From Promineifilum sp. (lineage in GTDB: Bacteria > Chloroflexota > Anaerolineae > Promineifilales > Promineifilaceae): a stretch of DNA of 64,000 bases. The stretch spans positions 155,109-219,108 of the forward strand of contig JAGOBF010000003.1 in assembly GCA_017983515.1 (NCBI GenBank), written 5' to 3'. Every line of letters starts with the position of its first letter. Position 1 is the first letter of the stretch. Below are positions 1 to 7,564 of the stretch, piece by piece. The notes below the pieces were generated by a model, which was not told the DNA's origin, ran no database searches, and was given only the letters and a program-made list of their open reading frames with translations. The position numbers and the translations under genes were made by a program.

Positions 1-81
1 ATCACGGCCGGAGATGTGGCCGGCGGCGCGCTTTTTCGCGTCGTCTTACCGCCGGGGGATCAAGGCCCGTAGAGCATCCTC

Positions 82-136
82 AGATGTCACAGATTGCCCA
101 GATTGGCGAGAGGCATGGCGGAAATCTGTGACATCT
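82..136. repeat. 14-bp perfect inverted repeat (stem-loop)
   Basis: AGATGTCACAGATT (82-95) is exactly complemented by AATCTGTGACATCT (123-136) across a 27-nt loop. No T-run follows either arm, so it does not look like an intrinsic terminator. It could be an operator, a mobile palindrome or the end of an upstream unit. A smaller palindrome, TATTA-GCC-TAATA, follows at 179-191 in the A/T-rich leader of the next gene. Function unknown. Confidence 0.6.
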
Positions 137-283
137 TTCACATCCTAATTCCAATTTACAGACCCACGCAAAAATAAATATTAGCCTAATAACCGCGCAG
201 AAATAGGTCTGTTCTCATCCGGAGACGGCAAACTCACGTATTCATTCAAGGGCACTTTACCCGCAGAAATAAAACGAGGAGAG

Positions 284-1066
284 ATGATGAAGAAATTGAC
301 TTATGGATTGTTGTTGGCACTGATCGCCGTCGTAGTTCTGGCCGGCTGTGGGGTGCTGCAGGAGCCGGAGGCGGCCAGCGGAACGATTGAGGCCATCCCA
401 TTGGCGACACAGTCGGCCGGCGCGGTGGTCGAATCCACCGACGTCGCGCCGACCGCAAGGGTGGACGAAGCTACCGTGGCCGCGAATCCGACGGCAGAAG
501 CGGCCGTCGCTACGGAGGCTCCGGTCAGCGAGCCGGTCGTTTTCACCATCGATTCGGCCGCGTCGCAAGTGCGTTTTCAGCTAGATGAAGATTTGCGCGG
601 CGAGCGCAAGACTGTAGTGGGCGCGACCGACCAGGTGGCGGGCCAGCTCTCTATCGATCTGGCCGATTTGAGCTCGGCGCAAGTGGGCGTTATTCAGATC
701 AATGCTCGCACACTGGCCACGGACAGTAACTTCCGCAATCGGGCCATCCAGAACGAAATCCTGGATACCGGCGACTACGAGTTCATCACCTTCACCCCAA
801 CAGGTCTCGAAGGGTTGCCGGCCGCCGCCGCCGTAGGCGAGACAATCACCTTTTCTCTGGTAGGCGATCTCACGATCCGCGACGTGACACTGCCGGCGAC
901 ATTTGCTGTGGAGGCGACGGCCGTCTCGGAGAGGCAAATTACGGGCACGGCCACGGCAATCGTGAATCGGGCCGACTTCGGATTGCAGATCCCCAGCGTG
1001 CCCAACGTGGCCAATGTGGAGGAGGAAGTCGAACTCTATATCGACTTTACGGCCAACGCATCGTAG
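284..1066 (+). CDS. YceI-family lipoprotein
   Basis: Predicted exported lipoprotein with one YceI domain, the lipocalin-like barrel that binds polyisoprenoid or similar amphiphilic ligands in other bacteria. Residues 1-21 form a signal peptide ending in the lipobox LAGC. A Thr/Ala/Glu-rich linker of about 65 residues follows, and the YceI domain fills the rest (from FTIDSAASQVRF to ELYIDFTA), with the typical segment TGDYEFITFTPTG. The start is supported by GAGGAGAG just upstream; the second in-frame ATG three bases later is equally possible. The gene stands alone and converges on the next one. The ligand cannot be inferred. The family call is firm. Confidence 0.88.
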   Translation: MMKKLTYGLLLALIAVVVLAGCGVLQEPEAASGTIEAIPLATQSAGAVVESTDVAPTARVDEATVAANPTAEAAVATEAPVSEPVVFTIDSAASQVRFQLDEDLRGERKTVVGATDQVAGQLSIDLADLSSAQVGVIQINARTLATDSNFRNRAIQNEILDTGDYEFITFTPTGLEGLPAAAAVGETITFSLVGDLTIRDVTLPATFAVEATAVSERQITGTATAIVNRADFGLQIPSVPNVANVEEEVELYIDFTANAS

Positions 1067-1090
1067 TTAGAAAGCGGGGGCAGGCGAGAA

Positions 1091-1123
1091 AGGGAGCAGG
1101 AGTGAAAGATGCTCCTCTTCCCT
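1091..1123. terminator. Hairpin between convergent genes
   Basis: AGGGAGCAGGAG (1091-1102) pairs with CTCCTCTTCCCT (1112-1123) at 10 of 12 positions around a 9-nt loop, and pyrimidine-rich TACTTTCTTC follows on the plus strand. It lies between the convergent YceI and SDR genes and probably ends the YceI transcript. Confidence 0.5.
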
Positions 1124-1130
1124 ACTTTCT

Positions 1131-1931
1131 TCAATGCCCCTTCTTAATCGCCCGCTTGGCGATCTCATCCACCTGGCCCGGGGCGATAAGCTTCAGCCAT
1201 TGACCAAAGCGGGAGCGGGTGGACATGATGACTTGCCGCTTGCGAGCCGCCGCGCCATCCAATATCAATCGGGCGCAGGCGTCGCTGGTCATGATCTTGT
1301 CCACTTTCAGCGGGTTGTGACCCAGCGGCTGGCCGTCAGCGCCAAGGGAGCGGGTGTGCATCCCCGACGCCACGAAATCGGGGAAGGCGATAGTCACGCT
1401 GACGCCGTCGTCCTCGACCTCGATGCGCAACGATTCGAAGAAGCCAACCATGGCGTGTTTGCTAGCGGCATAGCCGGTACGCGTGGGAATGCCTGTGCGC
1501 GCGGCGACGCTGGCGACGGCGACGATGCGTCCCTGGCTTTGCTTGAGATAAGGCAGGGCGTAGTAGGTGCAATACATGCTGCCGAAGAAGTTGACGCGCA
1601 TAAGGTATTCCAGCGAGTCGAGGTCTTCGACGTCCTCGAACTTCATCCACATACTGAGGCCGGCATTGTTGATGAGTGTATCGACGCGCCCGTATTCGGC
1701 CACGGCCCGCTCGACCAACTCGCGGCACTGATCTTCGTCGGTGACGTCCGTGGGCGCGACCAGCACTCGGCCGCCGCGTATCCTACAATCGGCGGCGACC
1801 GCCTCAAGTTGCTGCCCATTGCGCGCCGCCAGCACAAGCCACGCCCCATCTTCGGCCAGCTGGTGGGCCAGCGCTTCGCCGATGCCGGTCGATGCGCCGG
1901 TCAGTATCACCACGTTATCTTTGAAATTCAT
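1131..1931 (-). CDS. Short-chain dehydrogenase/reductase
   Basis: Classical SDR of 266 residues, predicted cytosolic and NAD(P)-dependent. The cofactor motif TGASTGIG is at residues 11-18, NNAG and the catalytic pair YAASK are present, and a conserved Ser precedes the Tyr (ASVAA). The start at 1931 is chosen because GAGGACGAGGA lies directly upstream and the Rossmann fold begins at once; the frame stays open further 5' but that extension is not SDR-like. The substrate cannot be told; the closest style is the 'SDR family oxidoreductase' with a hydrophobic C-terminus, as in the DHRS7-like group. It is divergent from the glycosyltransferase at 2043. Confidence 0.85.
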   Translation of the reverse strand: MNFKDNVVILTGASTGIGEALAHQLAEDGAWLVLAARNGQQLEAVAADCRIRGGRVLVAPTDVTDEDQCRELVERAVAEYGRVDTLINNAGLSMWMKFEDVEDLDSLEYLMRVNFFGSMYCTYYALPYLKQSQGRIVAVASVAARTGIPTRTGYAASKHAMVGFFESLRIEVEDDGVSVTIAFPDFVASGMHTRSLGADGQPLGHNPLKVDKIMTSDACARLILDGAAARKRQVIMSTRSRFGQWLKLIAPGQVDEIAKRAIKKGH

Positions 1932-1946
1932 TCCTCGTCCTCGCGC

Positions 1947-1977
1947 TTGACCCGCCCTCGCGCTTTGGTAGTATCCT
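1947..1977 (+). promoter_or_regulatory. Possible promoter of the glycosyltransferase gene
   Basis: TTGACC (1947-1952) and TATCCT (1972-1977) are separated by 19 nt, upstream of the start at 2043. The spacing is long and the -10 box weak, so this is tentative. Confidence 0.3.
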
Positions 1978-2042
1978 GTACGCTCGTCCTGGGAACGGAC
2001 GGTCAGCGATTTTAGCACACAAATCGAGGTGTACCCCGGCTC

Positions 2043-3332
2043 ATGGCCCACATCACCCTCATCACCTTCGGCTCGCGCGGCGACGTCCAACCCTACATCG
2101 CACTCGGGCTGGCTCTGCAAGCGAGCGGCCACATCGTGCGACTGGCGACTCATGGCCTGTACGCTGGCTGGATCGAGGGCTACGGTCTGGAATTTCGCCC
2201 GGTTGCGGGAGATCCAATGGCGATGATTCAGGGACAAAGCGGGCGAGAGTGGGTGGAGACCGGCCGTCGTGGCTCCGACTTCCTGCGCGGGTTCCGCGAC
2301 TTCACCGGCCCCATACTGCATCAGGCGACGGCCGATGTGCTGGCGGCTTGCGCCGATACCGATCTCATGCTGTTCTCCGGCGTGGCCTTCTATGCCGCCT
2401 TCAATGTCGCCGAGAAGCTGAACCGGCCCTTTATCCAGACCTACCTTCAGCCCGTCAATCCGACGCGCGAGTTCCCCAGCGTCGTCTACCCAACGCGGTT
2501 CAAGGGGGGTGGATTATTCAATTACGCCACGCACGCCATCGGCGGACAGCTCTTCTGGCAGGCCAGCCGGCCGCTGCTCAACGACATCCGGCGCGAGCGG
2601 CTGGGGCTGCGGCCGTTTTCGTTCGGCGGGCCGTTTCTGGCGATGCTGCGCCGCCGCCTGCCGGTGCTCCTCGGTTACAGCCCGACCGTTCTGCCCAAGC
2701 CGAAGGACTGGAACGAGGCCCAATTCGTGACCGGCTTCTGGTTCATGGGTAACGAGCCTTATGAACCGCCGGTGGAAGTAGCCCGATTTCTGGCAGGCGG
2801 CGAGCCGCCGGTCTATGTCGGCTTCGGCAGCATGACCGGCAACGACCCGGAGCGGCTGACGTCCGTCACGCTGGAGGCGCTACGTCTGAGCGGGCGGCGC
2901 GGCGTCCTGCTCAGCGGCTGGGCGGGGCTGGCCGACGGCGACTTGCCCGACACGATCCTGCGGCTGGACGCCGTGCCACACGACTGGCTGTTTCCACGGA
3001 TGGCGGCCGTCGTCCACCACGGCGGCGTCGGGACGACCCACACCGGGCTGCGGGCGGGCGTGCCCAACGTCGTCGTGCCCTTTTTCGGCGACCAGCCGTT
3101 CTGGGGCGACCGGGTGCACGGGCTGGGGGCCGGGCCGCGGCCGATCCCGCAGCAAGAATTGACGGCCGAGCGGTTGGCCGAGGCGATCCGTGCGGCAGTG
3201 GGCGACGAGGCGATGCGGGCGCGGGCGGCCGACGTAGGGCGGCGTATTCAGGCCGAGCGGGGTGTGGAGGAGGCGGTGGCGGTCGTTAATCGGTATCTGG
3301 GGCAGCGGCCGGGGTTTTTTAACGGGGTTTAG
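2043..3332 (+). CDS. GT1-family (UGT/sterol glucosyltransferase-like) glycosyltransferase
   Basis: Glycosyltransferase of 429 residues with GT-B architecture. The N-terminal half starts with ITFGSRGDVQPYIALGLAL, the Glyco_transf_28-type acceptor domain seen in sterol 3-beta-glucosyltransferases and macrolide GTs. The C-terminal half carries the nucleotide-sugar signature HHGGVGTTHTGLRAGVP followed by FFGDQPFWGDRV. It probably transfers a sugar from a UDP- or dTDP-sugar to a lipid or isoprenoid alcohol; the acceptor is unknown. A GAGGTG lies 11 nt before the ATG. No partner gene is nearby. The REP-like array starts 7 nt after its stop codon. Confidence 0.88.
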   Translation: MAHITLITFGSRGDVQPYIALGLALQASGHIVRLATHGLYAGWIEGYGLEFRPVAGDPMAMIQGQSGREWVETGRRGSDFLRGFRDFTGPILHQATADVLAACADTDLMLFSGVAFYAAFNVAEKLNRPFIQTYLQPVNPTREFPSVVYPTRFKGGGLFNYATHAIGGQLFWQASRPLLNDIRRERLGLRPFSFGGPFLAMLRRRLPVLLGYSPTVLPKPKDWNEAQFVTGFWFMGNEPYEPPVEVARFLAGGEPPVYVGFGSMTGNDPERLTSVTLEALRLSGRRGVLLSGWAGLADGDLPDTILRLDAVPHDWLFPRMAAVVHHGGVGTTHTGLRAGVPNVVVPFFGDQPFWGDRVHGLGAGPRPIPQQELTAERLAEAIRAAVGDEAMRARAADVGRRIQAERGVEEAVAVVNRYLGQRPGFFNGV

Positions 3333-3338
3333 AGAAGA

Positions 3339-4169
3339 GCCCTGGGCTAAAGCCGCGGGGCTAGGGAATGGCGGCCCGTGAACGGGCCTGAAGAATTGTT
3401 TGCCAGCCGGCCTCGGCCGGCGTTGTAGACTAGCCCGGCGCCTTTAGGCCAGGGCGAGAATACCGCCCCGGGCTAAAGCCGCGGGGCTAGGGAACGGCGG
3501 CCCGTGAACGGGCCTGAAGAGATGTCTGCCAGCCGGCCTCGGCCGGCGTTTTTGGCTAGCCCGGCGCCTTTAGGCCCGGGCGGGATGGGGTGAACACCGC
3601 ACCGTGGCAAGCAAATTGAATACCGCCCGGGCTAAAGCCGCGGGGCTAGCGAACGGCGGCACGTGAACGGGCCTGAAGAGATGTCTGCCAGCCGGCCTTG
3701 GCCGGCGTTGTTGGCTAGCCCGGTGCCTTTAGGCCCGGGCGATATGGTTCGTACACCGAACCGTGGCGCTGCAATCGATCACCGCCCCGGGCTAAAGCCG
3801 CGGGGCTAGCGAACCACGGCGCGTAAACGGGCCTGAAGAGATATCTGCCAGCCGGCCTCGGCCGGCGTTGTTGACTAGCCCGGCGCCTTTAGGCCCGGGC
3901 GAGATGGTTCATACACCGCACCGTGGCGTCGCAATCGATTACCGCCCTAAAGCCGCGGGGCTAGCGAACGGCGGCCCGTGAACGGGCCTGAAGAGATGTC
4001 TGCCAGCCGGCCTCGGCCGGCGTTGTAGACTAGCCCCGCGGCTTTAGGCCCGGGCGGAACTAAAGCCGCGGGGCTAGCGAACCACGGCCCGTGAACGGGC
4101 CTGAAGAATTGGTTGCCAGCCGGCCTTTGGCCGGCGTTGTAGACTAGCCCGGCGCCTTTAGGCCCGGGC
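3339..4169. repeat. Six-unit palindromic REP/BIME-like array
   Basis: Six imperfect copies of a 110-117-bp unit lie at 3339-3455, 3465-3581, 3625-3740, 3784-3900, 3944-4055 and 4060-4169. Each starts with a GGGCTAAAGCCGCGGGGCTAG-type left arm (the first G differs in the last two) and ends with CTAGCCCGGCGCCTTTAGG plus CCCGGGC, which is its imperfect reverse complement. Between the arms are two short hairpins, GGCCCGTGAACGGGCC and GCCGGCCTCGGCCGGC. Each unit can therefore fold into an outer stem carrying two inner hairpins. Three inter-unit spacers share a roughly 43-bp sequence containing CACCG and CCGTGGC; the other two are under 10 bp. The array fills the gap between convergent genes and ends 20 nt before the stop of the RAYT gene. 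It contains no ORF. Confidence 0.93.
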
Positions 4170-4189
4170 GGAACAGTGAAGCGGATGCC

Positions 4190-4690
4190 TTATCCCAAAT
4201 TCAGCATCTCATCCCACCATGCATGCTCTTCCGGCCCAACGCCATAGAGGGCCGACGACTCCCTCAACGCGCCGCAACCTACCGGCTGATCATCTGTTCG
4301 CTCCAGAACCGGTATGAGCATTCGGTTGACATGGTGCTCTTTTTGCTTCTCCACGTACGCTACCACGTTAGGCAGTCGCTTGCCGTCAAATGTGAAAGCG
4401 CCGTATTCTTCTTGCCAGTAAAGAACAGGGTAAGGCGATGATTTGTTGAACCGGGCGGAAGCAACACCTTTCACCTGTCCAATGAATGTTGCCACGGCGA
4501 TACGCGGCGGAATGCTGGCTACCAGGTGGACATGATCTTCTACACCGTTCAGCGCAAATACCACGCCGCCTAAGCCTATGGCTTTTGCGCGAAGAAAGCC
4601 GTAAATGCTCGGCTCTCGTTCTAATGTTACTAGGGGTTCGCGTCCTTTTGTGGCCCAAACGAGATGGTAATATAGTTGACAGTAAGGCAT
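4190..4690 (-). CDS. REP-associated tyrosine transposase (IS200/IS605 Y1 family, RAYT)
   Basis: Y1 transposase-like protein of 166 residues, a usual length for the family. The HUH metal motif is DHVHLV (His53 and His55). The likely nucleophile is Tyr112 in AYVEKQKEHH, where the Y-x3-Q helix of IS200-type enzymes lies. The N-terminus MPYCQLYYHLVWATKGREP matches the family strand-1 signature. AGAGGT lies 5 nt upstream of the ATG. There is no TnpB partner, and no typical IS200 ends flank the gene; the REP-like array lies directly downstream. It probably cleaves and joins single-stranded repeat DNA. The reading frame looks intact. Confidence 0.9.
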   Translation of the reverse strand: MPYCQLYYHLVWATKGREPLVTLEREPSIYGFLRAKAIGLGGVVFALNGVEDHVHLVASIPPRIAVATFIGQVKGVASARFNKSSPYPVLYWQEEYGAFTFDGKRLPNVVAYVEKQKEHHVNRMLIPVLERTDDQPVGCGALRESSALYGVGPEEHAWWDEMLNLG

Positions 4691-4733
4691 AGAAACCTCT
4701 TATTCCAGAGCGACAATTCTACTATGCGGCGCT

Positions 4734-6371
4734 TCACACAATATACGGTGAACTGGCCCCCGTCTTACTCATCCCCGCCGGATCGAGCATGACATTGACG
4801 CAGGCCGGCTTGCCCGACGCAAAGGCTCGTTCCAGCGCCGGGAGAATGCCGTCCGGTTCCTCAACCAGTTCTCCGTAGCCGCCCAGAGCCTCGACCACCT
4901 TATCATAGCGCGTGGGGGCCAGCGATGTAGCGATGGCGCGGTCCACGCCGACCATCTGCACTTGCGGCCCGCGAATCTGCCCCCAGCCGGCGTCGTTGCC
5001 GACGATGGCGACGATAGGCAGCCCAAAGCGCACGGCCGTGTCGAACTCGAAGCCGTTCAGCCCAAAGGAGCCGTCGCCGCTGAGGATGAGCACCCATCGC
5101 TCCGGGTAGAGATGCTGCGCGGCGATGGCGAACGGCGCGCCAACGCCCAGGCAGCCCAGCGGGCCGGGGTCGAGCCACTGTCCCGGCCGGGTGATGGTCA
5201 ACACTTTGGCGCAGGCGCTAACGATGTCGCCGCCGTCGCCGATGACGATGGTGTTCTCGTCCACGAAGCGATTGACTTCGGCCGCGAAGCGAAAGTGATT
5301 GACCGGGGAATCGTCCAGAGCCTCCCAGGTCGATTGCTTGTCATTGCGCGCCCGCTCCCACTCGGCCACCTGATCGAGCCAGGGCTGGAACCGAACGCCC
5401 TGTAACCCTTCGGCCAGCGCTTCCAGCACCAGCCGGGCATCGGCCACAAGCGCCACGTCGGCCCGCCGGTTGTGGTTCAGCTCGGCCGCGTCGTTCTCGA
5501 TCTGGATGAGTTTGCAGTCGGGATTCCAGTCTTCGCGGCCATATTTCAGGCGGAAGTCGAGCGGCGTGCCGATGAGCAGCACGACGTCGGCCGCCCGCAG
5601 CGCCTTGCCGCGCGTCGCCTTGAAGCAGTGGGGGTGATCCATCGGCAGCGTGCCGCGCCCTGCGCCGTTGGTGAAGACGGGGACGGCCGTCTGGTCGGTC
5701 AATTCGCGCAGAGCGTCGCCCGCGCCGTCCCAGTAGACTTGCGTCCCGGCGACGATGAGCGGCCGTTCGGCGGCGCGCAACAGGTCGAACAGGGCTTGCA
5801 CAGCATCGACCGGCGGAGGAACCGGATCGACGAGCACCCGATCCGGATTCCGCTCCGGCGCGTCAACGGCATTGAACAGCACGTCGAACGGCAGTTCGAC
5901 GAAGACCGGGCCGGGCCGGCCGCTGAGGGCGTGGCGATAGGCTTCGGCCATCCGTTCCGGTATCTCTTCAGTGCGTTCTATCGTGAAGGCGGCCTTGGTG
6001 AAAGTGCGAAACATCTCCACCTGGGGCATCTCCTGCAACGCACCCATACCTCTTGTCTTCAGCGGCGCGGCCCCGCCCAGCAGGATCATCGGACTGCGAG
6101 CCTGGTAGGCATTAGCGACGCCGGTGACGGCATCAGTGACTCCCGGCCCGGCGGTCACGAGCGCCACCCCCACATTGCGCGTCAGGCGAGCGTGGGCGTC
6201 GGCGGCGTGGGCCGCCGCCTGTTCGTGGCGGAAGTCGATGACGGCGATGTCGTGATTCAGGCAGCCATCGTAGATGGGCGCGACGTGGCCGCCGCAGAGG
6301 GTGTAGATCGTGCCGACGCCCTGGGCCGCCAGCGAGCGGGCGACGAGTTCGCCGCCGTGGACGTATTGCAT
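4734..6371 (-). CDS. ThDP-dependent acetolactate-synthase-like enzyme
   Basis: ThDP enzyme of 545 residues with the usual three domains: N-terminal PYR domain with the cofactor-activating Glu50 in DFRHEQAAAHAAD, a central DHS-like domain, and a C-terminal PP domain with GDGSFGLNGFEFDTA and the downstream Asn of the metal/diphosphate motif. Overall style is that of ALS large subunit-like, ILVBL and 2-hydroxyacyl-CoA lyase proteins. No regulatory small subunit (IlvN) is nearby, so true branched-chain biosynthesis is unlikely. A lyase or decarboxylase acting on 2-hydroxyacyl or oxo acids is more plausible. The start at 6371 is chosen because AAGGGG precedes it and homology begins there; the frame is open 48 nt further 5'. 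Confidence 0.85.
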   Translation of the reverse strand: MQYVHGGELVARSLAAQGVGTIYTLCGGHVAPIYDGCLNHDIAVIDFRHEQAAAHAADAHARLTRNVGVALVTAGPGVTDAVTGVANAYQARSPMILLGGAAPLKTRGMGALQEMPQVEMFRTFTKAAFTIERTEEIPERMAEAYRHALSGRPGPVFVELPFDVLFNAVDAPERNPDRVLVDPVPPPVDAVQALFDLLRAAERPLIVAGTQVYWDGAGDALRELTDQTAVPVFTNGAGRGTLPMDHPHCFKATRGKALRAADVVLLIGTPLDFRLKYGREDWNPDCKLIQIENDAAELNHNRRADVALVADARLVLEALAEGLQGVRFQPWLDQVAEWERARNDKQSTWEALDDSPVNHFRFAAEVNRFVDENTIVIGDGGDIVSACAKVLTITRPGQWLDPGPLGCLGVGAPFAIAAQHLYPERWVLILSGDGSFGLNGFEFDTAVRFGLPIVAIVGNDAGWGQIRGPQVQMVGVDRAIATSLAPTRYDKVVEALGGYGELVEEPDGILPALERAFASGKPACVNVMLDPAGMSKTGASSPYIV

Positions 6372-6612
6372 GTTAGTTTCCCCTTGTGCCTTATTGTTTA
6401 CCCTAAGAGTCGGAAGCATCCATAGACTTCACAGCTCGCCCAGATTTTTCCGGCGTTGCGCTCATGGAATTCGAGGGCTCTCAATGCCTGGTCTATTCAT
6501 TGTAGATTACCGCGGATTCTGATTTATGTCAGATGAGCGAGGCTGTCGCATTGGTGATATAGGTCATCCGATATTGTGGATTTTTGTCACTATCATTGGG
6601 TGGGTCGCGTTT

Positions 6613-6618
6613 TATAAT
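6613..6618 (+). promoter_or_regulatory. -10 element suggesting a leaderless start
   Basis: A perfect TATAAT ends 7 nt before the ATG at 6626, so transcription would begin at or next to the start codon. No good -35 box at the right distance is visible. Confidence 0.4.
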
Positions 6619-6625
6619 GATTACT

Positions 6626-7429
6626 ATGAACATAGATCAAAGGCCGGGCTATAGCGTGCAACGTAACCCGCGCACGCGGCGGCTGGTTGTGGACGCGGCC
6701 CACGCCGGCAGCCGCAAGCACATGATCCACGGTCTGGTCGAGTTCGACGTGACCGAGGCGCGGCGGATACTACGCGAGCACAAGGAGCGCACCGGCGAGT
6801 CGTTGTCTTTCACAGCATTTATCTTGCATTGCGTGGGCGCTGCCGTGGAACAGGACAAGATGGTTCACGCTTGCCGTGATTGGCGCGATCGGCTGGTGGT
6901 TTTCGACGACGTGGATGTGAACACGATCATCGAGGTCGAGGTCGAGGAGCGCCGCTTTCCGCTGGCCTACGTCGTGCGGGCCGTCAACCGTCGCAGCGTG
7001 CGCGAACTGCACGACGAGATCCGTTCCGTCCAGCATGATCCCAACCGCAGCCATAGGGAGCAGACGTTTGATATGATGCGCTGGTACGTCCGTCTGCCGG
7101 GGTTTATGCGGCGCCTTGCCTATCGGGTTCTGCCGCTCAACCCCCATTGGTTGAAACGCATTGGCGGTACAGCCAATGTAACCGCCGTGGGTATGTTTGG
7201 CGAGGACGGCGGCTGGGGCATCCCCATCGCGCTTTACACGGTGAATCTGACTCTGGGTGGCATCGCTGCCAAGCCGGGTATTGTGGACGGCCGCATCGAG
7301 CCGCGCGACTACTTGAGCGTCACGCTGTCGTTCGACCACGACATCGTCGACGGCGCGCCGGCGGCGCGGTTTGCTGAGCGGCTGAAGAAATTGATAGAGA
7401 GTGGCGCTGGGTTACTGGAGAGCGCTTAG
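6626..7429 (+). CDS. Stand-alone 2-oxoacid dehydrogenase E2 acyltransferase domain
   Basis: The protein (about 267 residues) is only the catalytic domain of dihydrolipoamide acyltransferase. It keeps the active-site signature FDHDIVDGAPAARF (H-x3-D-G) near the C-terminus and the conserved segment FTAFILHCVGAAVEQD near the N-terminus. The lipoyl domain and E1/E3-binding domain of normal E2 are missing, and no E1 or E3 gene is adjacent. Such free domains are annotated as acyltransferases of unknown substrate; chloramphenicol acetyltransferase shares the fold. The start is ambiguous between ATG at 6617 and 6626, and a TTG at 6584 is also in frame. No Shine-Dalgarno is seen, and the TATAAT spacing favours 6626. 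Confidence 0.82.
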   Translation: MNIDQRPGYSVQRNPRTRRLVVDAAHAGSRKHMIHGLVEFDVTEARRILREHKERTGESLSFTAFILHCVGAAVEQDKMVHACRDWRDRLVVFDDVDVNTIIEVEVEERRFPLAYVVRAVNRRSVRELHDEIRSVQHDPNRSHREQTFDMMRWYVRLPGFMRRLAYRVLPLNPHWLKRIGGTANVTAVGMFGEDGGWGIPIALYTVNLTLGGIAAKPGIVDGRIEPRDYLSVTLSFDHDIVDGAPAARFAERLKKLIESGAGLLESA

Positions 7430-7564
7430 CTCCGGTTTCCCAGTCGCGAGATTATGGAAGCGATCATTGGCCAATCAAGGGAGGATGAGGGTCGGTGAGA
7501 AATTGCCGTGGCTGCTTGAGGGTGGAATGTTGATTGGCGTCGCAAGGATGAGAGCAGGCATGGA

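Noticed and set aside
1..50. GGCCGG hairpin and CTTTTT at the left edge as a terminator
   Set aside because: The stem and T-run are not adjacent and the upstream gene lies outside the window.
3339..4169. Array considered as CRISPR
   Set aside because: Units are 110-117 bp and internally palindromic, spacers are similar to each other or very short, and there are no cas genes.
5472..6425. 317-codon open frame opposite the ThDP enzyme
   Set aside because: Antisense shadow of a confirmed gene, with no ribosome site and no domain.
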